Made by a program: the position numbers and the translations under genes. A DNA stretch of 22,603 nucleotides from Lachnospiraceae bacterium UBA2864 (GTDB lineage: Bacteria; Bacillota; Clostridia; Lachnospirales; Lachnospiraceae): positions 1 to 22,603 of the forward strand of contig DEFA01000017.1 in the NCBI GenBank assembly GCA_002350525.1. Reading direction: 5' to 3'. The notes below the pieces were generated by a model. The model was given only the letters and a program-made list of their open reading frames with translations, did no database searches and was not told the origin of the DNA. Shown here piece by piece: positions 14,315-22,465 of this stretch (position 1 is its first letter; each line of letters opens with the position of its first letter).

Positions 14315-16048
14315 ATGTCATACATTGCATTATACAGAAAATTTCGTCCCGATACATTTGACGAAGTAAAGGGACAGGAACATATAGTAACGACGCTCAG
14401 AAATCAGGTGAAATCCGACAGAGTCGGACATGCTTATCTATTCTGCGGTACAAGGGGAACAGGTAAGACAACCATGGCGAAGCTTCTGGCTAAAGCGGTA
14501 AACTGCGATAATCTGCAGGACGGAAATCCGTGTTGTGAGTGTGAAAGCTGCAAGGCTATAGCGGCCGGAAATGCCATGAATGTTATAGAGATAGATGCGG
14601 CATCAAACAGCGGTGTCGATAATATGCGTCAGATAAAGGAAGCGGTACAGTATGCACCGTCTCAAGGGAAAAAACTGGTTTACATAATTGACGAGGCGCA
14701 CATGCTTACGAGAGAAGCGTTCAATGCGCTTCTGAAAACGTTGGAGGAACCGCCCGAATATTGTCTCTTTATTCTTGCTACCACAGAGGATCATAAGATA
14801 CCCATAACGATAAAATCCAGGTGTCAGAAGTATGATTTCCACAGAATTTCCGTAGAGACTATTTACGGCAGATTAAAGGATCTGACGGAAAGAGAAGGCG
14901 TGGATGCAGAGACGGACGCACTTCAGTTTATAGCAAGAGCAGGCGACGGCTCCATGAGAGATGCCCTTTCCATTTTAGACGAGTGTATAGCATCGAGATA
15001 TAACGAAAAGCTCACCTATGACAGTGTACTTGAAGCTGTCGGAGCAGTTGATATAGAAGTTTACATAAGCCTTACAGAAGCAATCCATACATCTTCGGCC
15101 GATGAAGTATTAAATCTTGTAAACTCTGCTGTATGGCAGGGCAAGGATATGGTAAAATATGTAGATGACTATGTATGGTTCATGAGGAATCTGCTTTTTA
15201 TAAAGTTATCGCCGGATTCAACATCCGGAATGGATCTTACAAGAGAGAACGTTGAACGTATAATTAAGTTATCGGAGAATTATACAAGAGAAGAGCTTAC
15301 GAGATATCTCACAATCCTTCAGGAACTCAGTCAGGCAGTAAGACTTTCGAATATAAAGAGAGTCACGATTGAAATGAGTTTCATTAAAATGATGCATCCG
15401 GAAACCGATAAGGATTTCGATTCGCTTGTTGCAAGGATAGATAAACTTGAGCAGGGAATAACACCGGGAGCATCCGGTGCGGGCGGCGCACGTATCGAAG
15501 AGCTTGAAGGTATAGTTGACGAGAAGATAGACTCGGCAGTAAGAACTCTTGAGAGAAAGATTGAAAGTATGAAGGTTGTCGCACCTGTTTCGGATATGTC
15601 CGACGGAGAGATCAGCGACAACGTTAAGCAGCTTCTTAAGGACAGATATGAAGCAGCCCAGTATGAAGAAGTACTGAACTTTGCAAGGCTTTGGAAGAGT
15701 AATTATTACGCAAAGCTTAATCCCATATCCCAGAGATATCTTAAGGACGTTGATCTTGAAGCCGGTAAAGAATTTACTGACAGCGGAGAACTGGCGGTCC
15801 TCAATATCATAATCCCGACAAGGGATCGTGAAGGAAAAGAGAATATGGGATATATCTATTATCTCGATAAGAGCAATGCCAAGAAAGATCAGAACCAGAT
15901 GGATCTGATGGATGAACTGGCACAGATAGCGGGAAGAAGGATCAAGCTGAATTTCCGTGAGAAGAATGCAAGCGTAGGTGCGGCATATTCGACGGAAGAG
16001 GCTTTTCTGAATCGTATCGATTTTGAAGATACGGTTATAAAACAGTGA
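14315..16048 (+). CDS. dnaX: DNA polymerase III subunit gamma/tau
   Basis: This is the ATPase of the clamp loader that places the sliding clamp on DNA and couples the replicative polymerases. The protein has 577 residues, close to the Bacillus form. The N-terminal YRKFRPDTFDEVKGQEH motif (7-23) leads the AAA+ module, with Walker A GTRGTGKT (45-52), a four-Cys zinc module (Cys64, 73, 76, 79), Walker B IIDEAHML (124-131), sensor 1 ILATTEDHKIP, the arginine-finger segment SRCQKYDF, and sensor 2 GDGSMRDALS. The C-terminal tau-like part is less conserved and includes a predicted helix near EELEGIVDEKID. ATG 14315 has AGGAGAA (14300-14306) at a good distance; the frame is open to 14276, but the extra residues are not family-like. 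It heads the conserved dnaX-ybaB-recR cluster. Confidence 0.96.
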   Translation: MSYIALYRKFRPDTFDEVKGQEHIVTTLRNQVKSDRVGHAYLFCGTRGTGKTTMAKLLAKAVNCDNLQDGNPCCECESCKAIAAGNAMNVIEIDAASNSGVDNMRQIKEAVQYAPSQGKKLVYIIDEAHMLTREAFNALLKTLEEPPEYCLFILATTEDHKIPITIKSRCQKYDFHRISVETIYGRLKDLTEREGVDAETDALQFIARAGDGSMRDALSILDECIASRYNEKLTYDSVLEAVGAVDIEVYISLTEAIHTSSADEVLNLVNSAVWQGKDMVKYVDDYVWFMRNLLFIKLSPDSTSGMDLTRENVERIIKLSENYTREELTRYLTILQELSQAVRLSNIKRVTIEMSFIKMMHPETDKDFDSLVARIDKLEQGITPGASGAGGARIEELEGIVDEKIDSAVRTLERKIESMKVVAPVSDMSDGEISDNVKQLLKDRYEAAQYEEVLNFARLWKSNYYAKLNPISQRYLKDVDLEAGKEFTDSGELAVLNIIIPTRDREGKENMGYIYYLDKSNAKKDQNQMDLMDELAQIAGRRIKLNFREKNASVGAAYSTEEAFLNRIDFEDTVIKQ

Positions 16049-16075
16049 TACTAAAACTTTAGGAGGAAATAGCAA

Positions 16076-16429
16076 ATGGCAAAAAGAGGTGGCTTTCCGG
16101 GAGGCATGATGCCGGGAAACATGAACAACCTTATGAAGCAGGCACAGAAGATGCAGAAGCAGATGGAGGATACTCAGGCAGAACTCCAGGAGAAAGAGTA
16201 TGAAGCTACCGCAGGCGGCGGAGTTGTAACCGTTAAGATCAACGGTAACAAGGAAATCACTTCTGTAAAGATTGCAGAGGAGGTTGTTGATCCGGAAGAT
16301 ATCGAGATGCTTGAGGATCTCGTAATGGCTGCTGTTAATGAAGCAATAAGAATGCAGTCCGATGATGAGAAGGAGCAGCTTGGAAAGATTACAGGCGGTC
16401 TCGGAGGCGGACTTGGAGGCCTCTTCTAA
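16076..16429 (+). CDS. Nucleoid-associated protein, YbaB/EbfC family
   Basis: A small DNA-binding protein of 117 residues that forms a tweezer-like dimer. It starts with a Gly/Met-rich leader (FPGGMMPGNMNNLMKQAQKMQ), then the helix QKQMEDTQAELQEKEYEATAGGGVVTV typical of the family (shown as QKQMEDTQAELQEKEY plus EATAGGGVVTV), the strand region KINGNKEITSVKI, a long helix, and a Gly-rich end (GGLGGGLGGLF). AGGAGG (16061-16066) gives a strong ribosome binding site. It lies between dnaX and recR as in most bacteria, and its stop codon directly abuts the recR ATG. Confidence 0.94.
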   Translation: MAKRGGFPGGMMPGNMNNLMKQAQKMQKQMEDTQAELQEKEYEATAGGGVVTVKINGNKEITSVKIAEEVVDPEDIEMLEDLVMAAVNEAIRMQSDDEKEQLGKITGGLGGGLGGLF

Positions 16430-17026
16430 ATGGATATTTACGGAGGAGAGGTTAATCGCCTGATCGAGGAACTGAGCGCACTTCCGGGGATAGGAACCAG
16501 AACGGCTCAGAGACTCGCATTTTATATAATAGGTATGCCGGAAGACAGAGCCAACGCTCTTGCCAATTCCATTCTCGAGGCAAAGAAGAATATAAGATAC
16601 TGCAAGACCTGCTGTACCATTACGGACAGGGAAGAATGTCCGATATGTTCATCTCCGACAAGAGACCATAAGACCATTATGGTTGTCGAGTCACCGAGAG
16701 ACCTTGCCGCATACGAGAGAATAGGTAAGTACGACGGTGTCTATCATGTGCTTAACGGAGTTATAAATCCCAGTCAGGGTGTGGGACCTGCTGAGATAAA
16801 GCTTAAAGAGCTTATGGTCCGTCTCAGGGATGATGTCGATGAGCTGATAATAGCTACTAATTCCAGTGTTGAAGGGGAAGCTACGGCTATGTATATATCC
16901 AAGATGGTGAAGCCTGCCGGTATCAAAGTGTCGCGTATAGCAAGCGGCGTTCCGGTCGGGGGAGATCTGGAGTGTATAGACGAAGTAACATTGCTTCGTG
17001 CGTTGGACGGGCGTGTTATGCTGTAA
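16430..17026 (+). CDS. recR: Recombination mediator protein RecR
   Basis: RecR works with RecO (and RecF) to load RecA on SSB-coated DNA. The protein has 198 residues, the usual length. The order is a helix-hairpin-helix LSALPGIGTRTAQRLAFY (15-32), a four-Cys zinc finger (Cys58, 61, 70, 73), and a Toprim domain with VVESPRDL (85-92), HVLNGVINPSQGVGP, and the C-terminal SRIASGVPVGGDLE motif. Its ATG follows the ybaB stop with no gap; GGAGG within ybaB (16415-16419) is the likely ribosome binding site, so the two genes are translationally coupled. Confidence 0.96.
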   Translation: MDIYGGEVNRLIEELSALPGIGTRTAQRLAFYIIGMPEDRANALANSILEAKKNIRYCKTCCTITDREECPICSSPTRDHKTIMVVESPRDLAAYERIGKYDGVYHVLNGVINPSQGVGPAEIKLKELMVRLRDDVDELIIATNSSVEGEATAMYISKMVKPAGIKVSRIASGVPVGGDLECIDEVTLLRALDGRVML

Positions 17027-17052
17027 AAAAATCAGAGGAGGTACACGTTACT

Positions 17053-18126
17053 ATGAAGAGGTTTGGAATGCTTACAAGTGGTGGTGACTGTCAGGCACTT
17101 AATGCCACTATGAGAGGTGTTGCAAAAGGACTTGAAACACTTTTCGGAAATGTTGAGATTTACGGATTCCTTGATGGTTACAAGGGACTTATCTATGGTA
17201 ACTACAAGAAGATGAAGCCTATGGATTTTTCGGGTATACTGAGTAAGGGCGGTACGATTCTCGGAACATCAAGAGTTCCGTTCAAGGAACTTGATAATCC
17301 TACAGAGGATGGAGTTGATAAGGTTCCGGCCATGATCAAGACTTATAAGAAGCTTGACCTGGATTGCCTTATAGTTCTGGGAGGTAACGGATCTCAGAAG
17401 ACGGCCAATCGTCTGTATCAGGAAGGACTTAACGTGATCGGACTTCCTAAAACCATAGATAACGATATCTGGGGAACGGATATGACATTCGGTTTCTACA
17501 GTGCGGTGGATGTTGCAACACATGCGATCGACTGTATATATACGACGGCAGAATCACACAGCCGTGTATTCGTTGTTGAGACCATGGGACATAAGGTTGG
17601 ATGGATCACCCTTTATGCGGGTGTTGCAGGCGGTGCAGATGTCATCCTTCTTCCTGAAATCCCTTATGATATAAAGAAAGTTAAGAAGACTATCGATAAG
17701 CGTATGAAGCAGGGCAAAAAGTTTACTATCATTGTAGCTGCCGAAGGTGCGATTCCTAAGGAAATTGCAAAACTTCCGAAGAAAGAACGTAAGGCAAAAC
17801 TGGCCGAATCCACGTATCCGTCGGTTGCATACGAGATAGCGGATAAGATCCGTGAAAGCTTCGCTGGCGATGTCAGAGTAGCTCTTCCGGGACATACTCA
17901 GAGAGGTGGTGCTCCGGATGCCTACGACAGGATCATCTCCAGCCGTTTCGGTGCTAAGGCCGCCGAGCTTATACGTGATGAAGATTTCGGTAAGCTTGTA
18001 GTATATCTTAACAATGAAGTAACAGCGATTCCACTTGAGGAGACAGCAGGAAAACTGAAGTATGTTGATCCGGATTGCCAGATGATCAAAGAAGCAAAAT
18101 CTCTCGGAATCAGTTTTGGTGATTGA
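17053..18126 (+). CDS. 6-phosphofructokinase, GGNGS/PKTIDND type
   Basis: This enzyme phosphorylates fructose 6-phosphate to fructose 1,6-bisphosphate, the committed step of glycolysis. The 357-residue PFK-fold protein has the N-terminal loop TSGGDCQALNATMRG (8-22), the donor-site loop VLGGNGSQKTA (108-118), the catalytic LPKTIDND (131-138), VVETMGHKVGW, and a late HTQRGG (canonical GH.QRGG). The Gly after Asn in GGNGS resembles ATP-dependent enzymes, while the Lys in PKTIDND is the residue seen in pyrophosphate-dependent forms. The phosphoryl donor is therefore not certain; related clostridial enzymes are usually called ATP-dependent. ATG 17053 follows AGGAGG (17036-17041); the frame is open upstream to 16972 inside recR, but that extension is not family-like. 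It follows recR by 26 bases. Confidence 0.92.
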   Translation: MKRFGMLTSGGDCQALNATMRGVAKGLETLFGNVEIYGFLDGYKGLIYGNYKKMKPMDFSGILSKGGTILGTSRVPFKELDNPTEDGVDKVPAMIKTYKKLDLDCLIVLGGNGSQKTANRLYQEGLNVIGLPKTIDNDIWGTDMTFGFYSAVDVATHAIDCIYTTAESHSRVFVVETMGHKVGWITLYAGVAGGADVILLPEIPYDIKKVKKTIDKRMKQGKKFTIIVAAEGAIPKEIAKLPKKERKAKLAESTYPSVAYEIADKIRESFAGDVRVALPGHTQRGGAPDAYDRIISSRFGAKAAELIRDEDFGKLVVYLNNEVTAIPLEETAGKLKYVDPDCQMIKEAKSLGISFGD

Positions 18127-18161
18127 TATTTCCGGAAGAAAACATCAGTTTCGGAGAATAC

Positions 18162-20804
18162 ATGAAGAAGTATATGATTGGGGCAGTACTCTTTATCCTT
18201 GTGTTTATAGGGTCTGCCCTGACTTTTAATTTTATAGGAAACAGGGAATATGAGACAAAGTCCGTTGAGGTAGTGGAGAGTACGCTGGAAAAGGCGTACA
18301 TTTCTTATGATGGGAAGAAGTATAATCCTATGGAGGTATACTGTACCAAGCTTCTTACCGGTCTCAGACGTAACAGTATCATTCCTGTGAATGAGAATAA
18401 GACTGTAAATGTTATCATTCCCGACAGTATATCCGCAGGACGTACCGCGAAGTATGAACTGAGAGATATGCAGGGCAGTAATCTCATAGAAGAAGGGGAT
18501 ATGCTCCTCGTATCCGATAATGAAGGGAACAACGAGTACAGTGTGAGTATCCGTATGGATATGACTTCGGACAGAGAGTACAGCCTTGTTTTTGTGCTTT
18601 TGGATGATACCGAAGGAAAGACGGACCCGGATAATTTCTATTATTTCACCAGAGTTAAAAGGTGTGGTATGAAAAGGCTGAACGATCTTACGGCTTATGC
18701 CGAGGCTTTCAGTAATACCATATTGAGTGAAAATCAGCTGACGGCTCCGTACGAGGAGACCGAGCAGGGTGGTTATTACGGTAAAGATTCCGACAGTGCG
18801 GTAGCAAACGCATCCGAAACGGACGCGACCCTCGATCCTTTATACGTGAGTGAATGTTTTACGGGCGAAGATAAAATGTATCATACTTACGGTCATGCGG
18901 TGCTTGGTTCAAGCTATGATACGATCAGAATGTCGGGTGTCGGAATGGCAAGGATGACAGAGGTTATTCCGAATATCCGTGAAGTCAGCGATAACAGCGC
19001 ATCAGTGCAGCTGTCAGCCAGATATGTTAATCGAATCGGTGAAAAGGCCAGATATTTCACCGTCAATGAATTCTACACGCTCGAATACAGCGGAAGTCTT
19101 GATACATATACTCTTGTGGACTATGAAAGGACCATAGACGAATCATTTACCAAGGATGATGTTGTAAGCGGAACAGGAAGACTGAGACTCGGTTTCGTAT
19201 CGGAAGAAGAACCGGAATATGCAGCTTCGGCTGATTCTAAGAAAGTGACATTTGTCATGGACAATGCGCTCTGGTATTACAGCAGTACGGAAAACTATTA
19301 TGCGAAACTTTACGGACAAAGCGATGTTACGACTTTGAACGATACGGATTACGGTATCAAGATCATTTCCATATCGGATACGCAGATAGATTTCATAGTA
19401 TACGGAAGAATTCCGCTGGGATCTCATATGGCTCACAACGGAATAGTTCTGTACAGCTATATGATGGAAGGTAATTCCATTAAGGAGATAGATTTTATCG
19501 AGACGGAGCTTCCGTATGATGCGCTTAAACAGCAGGCCGGAAGATACTGCTATTATGATAAGCAGAGCCACAGCTTTTTTACGCTGTTCTCGGATAAACT
19601 TCTGAAGATAGATGTAATCTCAAATGATACGGAGGAGCTTATCTCCGAACTTCCTTTCTATGATATGTATGTATCAAAGGATAAAACGGTACTTGCCTAT
19701 CCGAATACCAAGAATCTTGAAGATGTGGACAGTATAACGGTTCTTTCTCTGAAGGACGGTATAAAGAGAGTCGAAGAGGTTCCGGGTGAGAAACTCAGTA
19801 TATTGGGATTTATGGGCAACGATCTTGTATATGGTGCGGCAAAGCCCGAGGATGTAATGCTGGGAGCGGACAATGTTCCGAGATTTATCTTCAACAAGAT
19901 TGTAATCGTAGATAAAGAGGGAAATGTTAAGAAGGATTATGGTAAGGAAAACGTTTATATAACCGGTCTTAACTTTGACAGTGATAATCTTTATCTGAAC
20001 AGGATCATAAAACAGGGAACGACCGGCGAAACTTCGACTATAGCAGATGATTATATCACAAGCAATCCTGTTGCTGCATCCGGTGATATACATACCGCAC
20101 TTCATACGGATGATGCGGGACTGACAGGTCTCTATCTGGTTTTTCCGGATACTGTATATATCGGAAGAAATCCGGATGAGATCATAACAAGACTTGCACG
20201 AGGCGAGAAACCTAAGAAGACTAAGATATCCGGTGAGATAAACGGGGATGTTTATTATATATTTACCGGATCGGGACTTAGGGATATGACACTGAGTCTG
20301 GGTAAGGCTATTGCATCGGTAACAGAAAATGGTGGTTTTGTTGTTGATTCGGCCGGAAATGTTATCTACCGTGAGAAAGAGGTGAAGGCCTTCTTTACCG
20401 TGGCGGGAACTTTTGATTACAGTGCTGCGGATGAGGGAGCAGGCCTTGACGAAACTCTTTACAGATGTGAATACATGGCACTTCTTCAGGCAGGCATCAC
20501 GGCGGATTATTATGATGTCGAAGGACGTAAGGACTGGAATAATCTTGTAGATGAAATGTCCGGCGGAACAGTAAAAGGTCTTAATCTTTCGGGAGCGGAC
20601 CTGGATGTGGCTGTCGGATTCCTCAGTGACGGAGCCTCCTTTATAATCAGACTGGAAGACAGATATGTTCTTGTCATCAGTTATAATGCGGATTTTATAA
20701 GATACTACGATCCGATTGCGGGAGAAGAAGTAAGAGTCGGAAGACGAAGCTTCAGAGACGCTGTAAGAAAATCGGGAAATGAAATATATACGTGGATGAA
20801 ATGA
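18162..20804 (+). CDS. Large membrane-anchored protein of unknown function with C39-like C-terminus
   Basis: I do not recognise this 880-residue protein as a named family. One membrane segment (about 5-25, YMIGAVLFILVFIGSALTF) follows a short Lys-rich start, with no signal-peptidase or lipobox site evident, so the rest should face outside. Residues about 30-160 look beta-rich. The middle (about 350-680) has many short strands with repeated D/Y/K turns, suggestive of a beta-propeller-like fold. The last 120 residues resemble a C39/papain-like peptidase domain: Cys769 in YRCEYMALLQAG, GASFIIRLEDRYVLVISYN, and YYDPIAGEE with Asp850. The expected His is replaced (Arg834-Tyr835), so activity is doubtful. 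ATG 18162 follows CGGAG (18152-18156). The gene is 35 bases after pfk and is followed by a terminator. The fold assignments are inference. Confidence 0.82.
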   Translation: MKKYMIGAVLFILVFIGSALTFNFIGNREYETKSVEVVESTLEKAYISYDGKKYNPMEVYCTKLLTGLRRNSIIPVNENKTVNVIIPDSISAGRTAKYELRDMQGSNLIEEGDMLLVSDNEGNNEYSVSIRMDMTSDREYSLVFVLLDDTEGKTDPDNFYYFTRVKRCGMKRLNDLTAYAEAFSNTILSENQLTAPYEETEQGGYYGKDSDSAVANASETDATLDPLYVSECFTGEDKMYHTYGHAVLGSSYDTIRMSGVGMARMTEVIPNIREVSDNSASVQLSARYVNRIGEKARYFTVNEFYTLEYSGSLDTYTLVDYERTIDESFTKDDVVSGTGRLRLGFVSEEEPEYAASADSKKVTFVMDNALWYYSSTENYYAKLYGQSDVTTLNDTDYGIKIISISDTQIDFIVYGRIPLGSHMAHNGIVLYSYMMEGNSIKEIDFIETELPYDALKQQAGRYCYYDKQSHSFFTLFSDKLLKIDVISNDTEELISELPFYDMYVSKDKTVLAYPNTKNLEDVDSITVLSLKDGIKRVEEVPGEKLSILGFMGNDLVYGAAKPEDVMLGADNVPRFIFNKIVIVDKEGNVKKDYGKENVYITGLNFDSDNLYLNRIIKQGTTGETSTIADDYITSNPVAASGDIHTALHTDDAGLTGLYLVFPDTVYIGRNPDEIITRLARGEKPKKTKISGEINGDVYYIFTGSGLRDMTLSLGKAIASVTENGGFVVDSAGNVIYREKEVKAFFTVAGTFDYSAADEGAGLDETLYRCEYMALLQAGITADYYDVEGRKDWNNLVDEMSGGTVKGLNLSGADLDVAVGFLSDGASFIIRLEDRYVLVISYNADFIRYYDPIAGEEVRVGRRSFRDAVRKSGNEIYTWMK

Positions 20805-20830
20805 TGAGTATCATACAACCATCGAGAAAA

Positions 20831-20860
20831 AGAGCCGCATTACTGCGGCTCTTCTCTTTT
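20831..20860 (+). terminator. Intrinsic terminator closing the dnaX-to-unknown-protein run
   Basis: A perfect nine-bp stem, AGAGCCGCA (20831-20839) with TGCGGCTCT (20844-20852), has the loop TTAC and a T-rich tail to 20860. It is the first clear terminator after 8909. Confidence 0.9.
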
Positions 20861-20943
20861 ATGAAAAAATGTGGGGGAAGGTATAGAATCCTTCATTTGG
20901 AACATCTTCATAATACTAATAAATTATGTCTTATTTAAGTTTG

Positions 20944-20994
20944 ATTTGTGAACAAATAGTGAATGTTTTAATTTTTTTTATTATTTAAACATTC
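20944..20994 (+). promoter_or_regulatory. Two AT-rich dyads upstream of the lysA promoter
   Basis: ATTTGT-GA-ACAAAT (20944-20957) is a perfect six-bp-arm dyad. GAATGTTT (20961-20968) is repeated inverted as AAACATTC (20987-20994), followed by TTTTTT. The second could be a weak terminator or an operator; both lie just before the -35 box at 21002. The rest of 20861-20943 shows nothing recognisable. Confidence 0.4.
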
Positions 20995-21001
20995 TTTTTT
21001 C

Positions 21002-21030
21002 TTGACTTAAAGGTATCTAATGCATAAACT
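21002..21030 (+). promoter_or_regulatory. Probable sigma-A promoter of lysA
   Basis: TTGACT (21002-21007), a 17-base spacer, and TAAACT (21025-21030) are present. The leader would be about 50 bases, too short for a lysine riboswitch, and no L-box consensus is visible. Confidence 0.55.
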
Positions 21031-21087
21031 ATTTACTATTGTTGTAAGTTATTGTATGCCCCCTGTGGTAAAATCGGAGGAATTATT

Positions 21088-22359
21088 ATGAAAGTACCAT
21101 TTATTACAAAGCAGGAAGTTGAAGAGATAGCAAAGACCTATCCAACACCGTTTCATATATATGACGAGAAGGGGATCAGGGAAAATGCACGTAAACTGAA
21201 TCAGGCATTTTCCTGGAATAAAGGATTTAAGGAGTATTTCGCTGTAAAGGCCAATCCGAATCCTACCATTCTCAAAATCCTTCATGAGGAAGGCTGCGGT
21301 ACGGACTGTTCATCACTGGCAGAGCTTATTATGTCAGAGAAGTGCGGTATTGTGGGAAGAGACGTAATGTTCTCATCAAATGATACTCCGGCCGAGGAGT
21401 TTAAGAAGGCTGCCGAAATCGGAGCTACGATAAATCTTGATGATTTTACACATATAGATTTTCTTAACGGTATCACAGGCATTCCTAAGAGAATCTGTTG
21501 CCGTTTCAATCCGGGCGGAATCTTTAAGCTTGGTGAGAGCGGAGAGAGCGTTCAGGTTATGGATAACCCGGGAGATGCTAAGTACGGAATGACAGAGGAT
21601 CAGATTCTGGAAGCATATACCCGTCTTCGTGACCTGGGTGCTGAGGAATTCGGAATTCATTCATTCCTTGCAAGTAATACAGTAACAAATGAGTATTATC
21701 CTGCGCTTGCCGGAATTCTCTTTAAGCTTGCGGTAAAGATCAAGGAGAAGACCGGAGTCAGCCTGTCTTTCATCAACCTTTCGGGTGGTGTCGGAGTTGC
21801 ATATAAGCCGGATCAGACAGATAACGATATCCTTGCCATCGGCGAAGGCGTAAGAAAGCAGTTTGAGGAGATCCTCGTTCCTGCAGGTTTGGGTGAGGTT
21901 AAGATCTTCACTGAGCTCGGAAGATTCATGCTTGCACCTTACGGACATCTTGTAACAAAGGCTGTTCATGAGAAGCATATCTATAAGGAATATATCGGTG
22001 TGGATGCATGTGCTTCCAATCTTATGAGACCTGCAATGTATGGTTCATATCATCACATTACGGTTCTCGGAAAAGAGAATGAGCCATGCGATCATGTATA
22101 TGATGTTACAGGATCACTTTGTGAGAATAATGATAAGTTTGCTATAGACCGTGCACTTCCTCGTATTGATAAGGGTGATTATATTGTTATCCATGATACG
22201 GGTGCACATGGCTTTGCGATGGGATATAACTACAACGGACGACTGTGGTCGGCAGAGCTTCTGAAGAGAGAAGACGGAAGTATAGTAGAGATAAGAAGAG
22301 CCCAGACTATTGATGATTACTTTGCAACACTCGATGGTTTCTGGGATATAACAGTATAA
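21088..22359 (+). CDS. lysA: Diaminopimelate decarboxylase (variant Firmicutes type)
   Basis: The enzyme converts meso-diaminopimelate to L-lysine, the last step of lysine synthesis. The 423-residue fold type III PLP protein has the PLP Lys54 in YFAVKANPNPT, then GCGTDCSSLAEL, the phosphate-binding LSGGVGVAY, TELGRFMLAPYG (canonical EPGR), DACASNLMRPAMYGSYHHI, the active-site Cys in VTGSLCENNDKFA, and a C-terminal DTGAHGFAMGYNYNG. The normal HIGSQ segment reads HSFLASNT, a sign of a diverged clade; other amino-acid or polyamine decarboxylases of this fold are therefore possible, but the remaining motifs fit LysA. ATG 21088 follows CGGAGG (21075-21080). The gene is alone between its own promoter and terminator. 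Confidence 0.9.
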   Translation: MKVPFITKQEVEEIAKTYPTPFHIYDEKGIRENARKLNQAFSWNKGFKEYFAVKANPNPTILKILHEEGCGTDCSSLAELIMSEKCGIVGRDVMFSSNDTPAEEFKKAAEIGATINLDDFTHIDFLNGITGIPKRICCRFNPGGIFKLGESGESVQVMDNPGDAKYGMTEDQILEAYTRLRDLGAEEFGIHSFLASNTVTNEYYPALAGILFKLAVKIKEKTGVSLSFINLSGGVGVAYKPDQTDNDILAIGEGVRKQFEEILVPAGLGEVKIFTELGRFMLAPYGHLVTKAVHEKHIYKEYIGVDACASNLMRPAMYGSYHHITVLGKENEPCDHVYDVTGSLCENNDKFAIDRALPRIDKGDYIVIHDTGAHGFAMGYNYNGRLWSAELLKREDGSIVEIRRAQTIDDYFATLDGFWDITV

Positions 22360-22396
22360 TATAGGTATATAAGTAATTAAAAGAATACAGTAATTA

Positions 22397-22425
22397 AGCC
22401 CACGGCAAATGTCGTGGGCTTTTTC
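22397..22425 (+). terminator. Terminator between lysA and the converging gene
   Basis: AGCCCACG (22397-22404) pairs with CGTGGGCT (22413-22420), extendable by a G-U pair, followed by TTTTT. A second perfect hairpin, TGCACC/GGTGCA (22432-22447), lies beside it and may serve the minus-strand gene. Confidence 0.85.
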
Positions 22426-22465
22426 TCCGGTTGCACCTGGCGGTGCACATTTCTCTGTTATCTGT

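Noticed and set aside
14660..14675. A6 run in dnaX as a possible gamma/tau frameshift site
   Set aside because: The phase (GGG AAA AAA CTG) and its position inside the ATPase domain do not match a slippery site that would make a gamma-like product.
15269..16075. 268-codon open frame antisense to dnaX
   Set aside because: It lies wholly opposite conserved dnaX coding sequence, has no ribosome binding site or recognisable domain, and a Cys/Ile/Arg-rich composition typical of an antisense shadow.
21031..21087. Lysine riboswitch in the lysA leader
   Set aside because: The leader is only about 50 bases, much shorter than an L-box, with no matching conserved segments.
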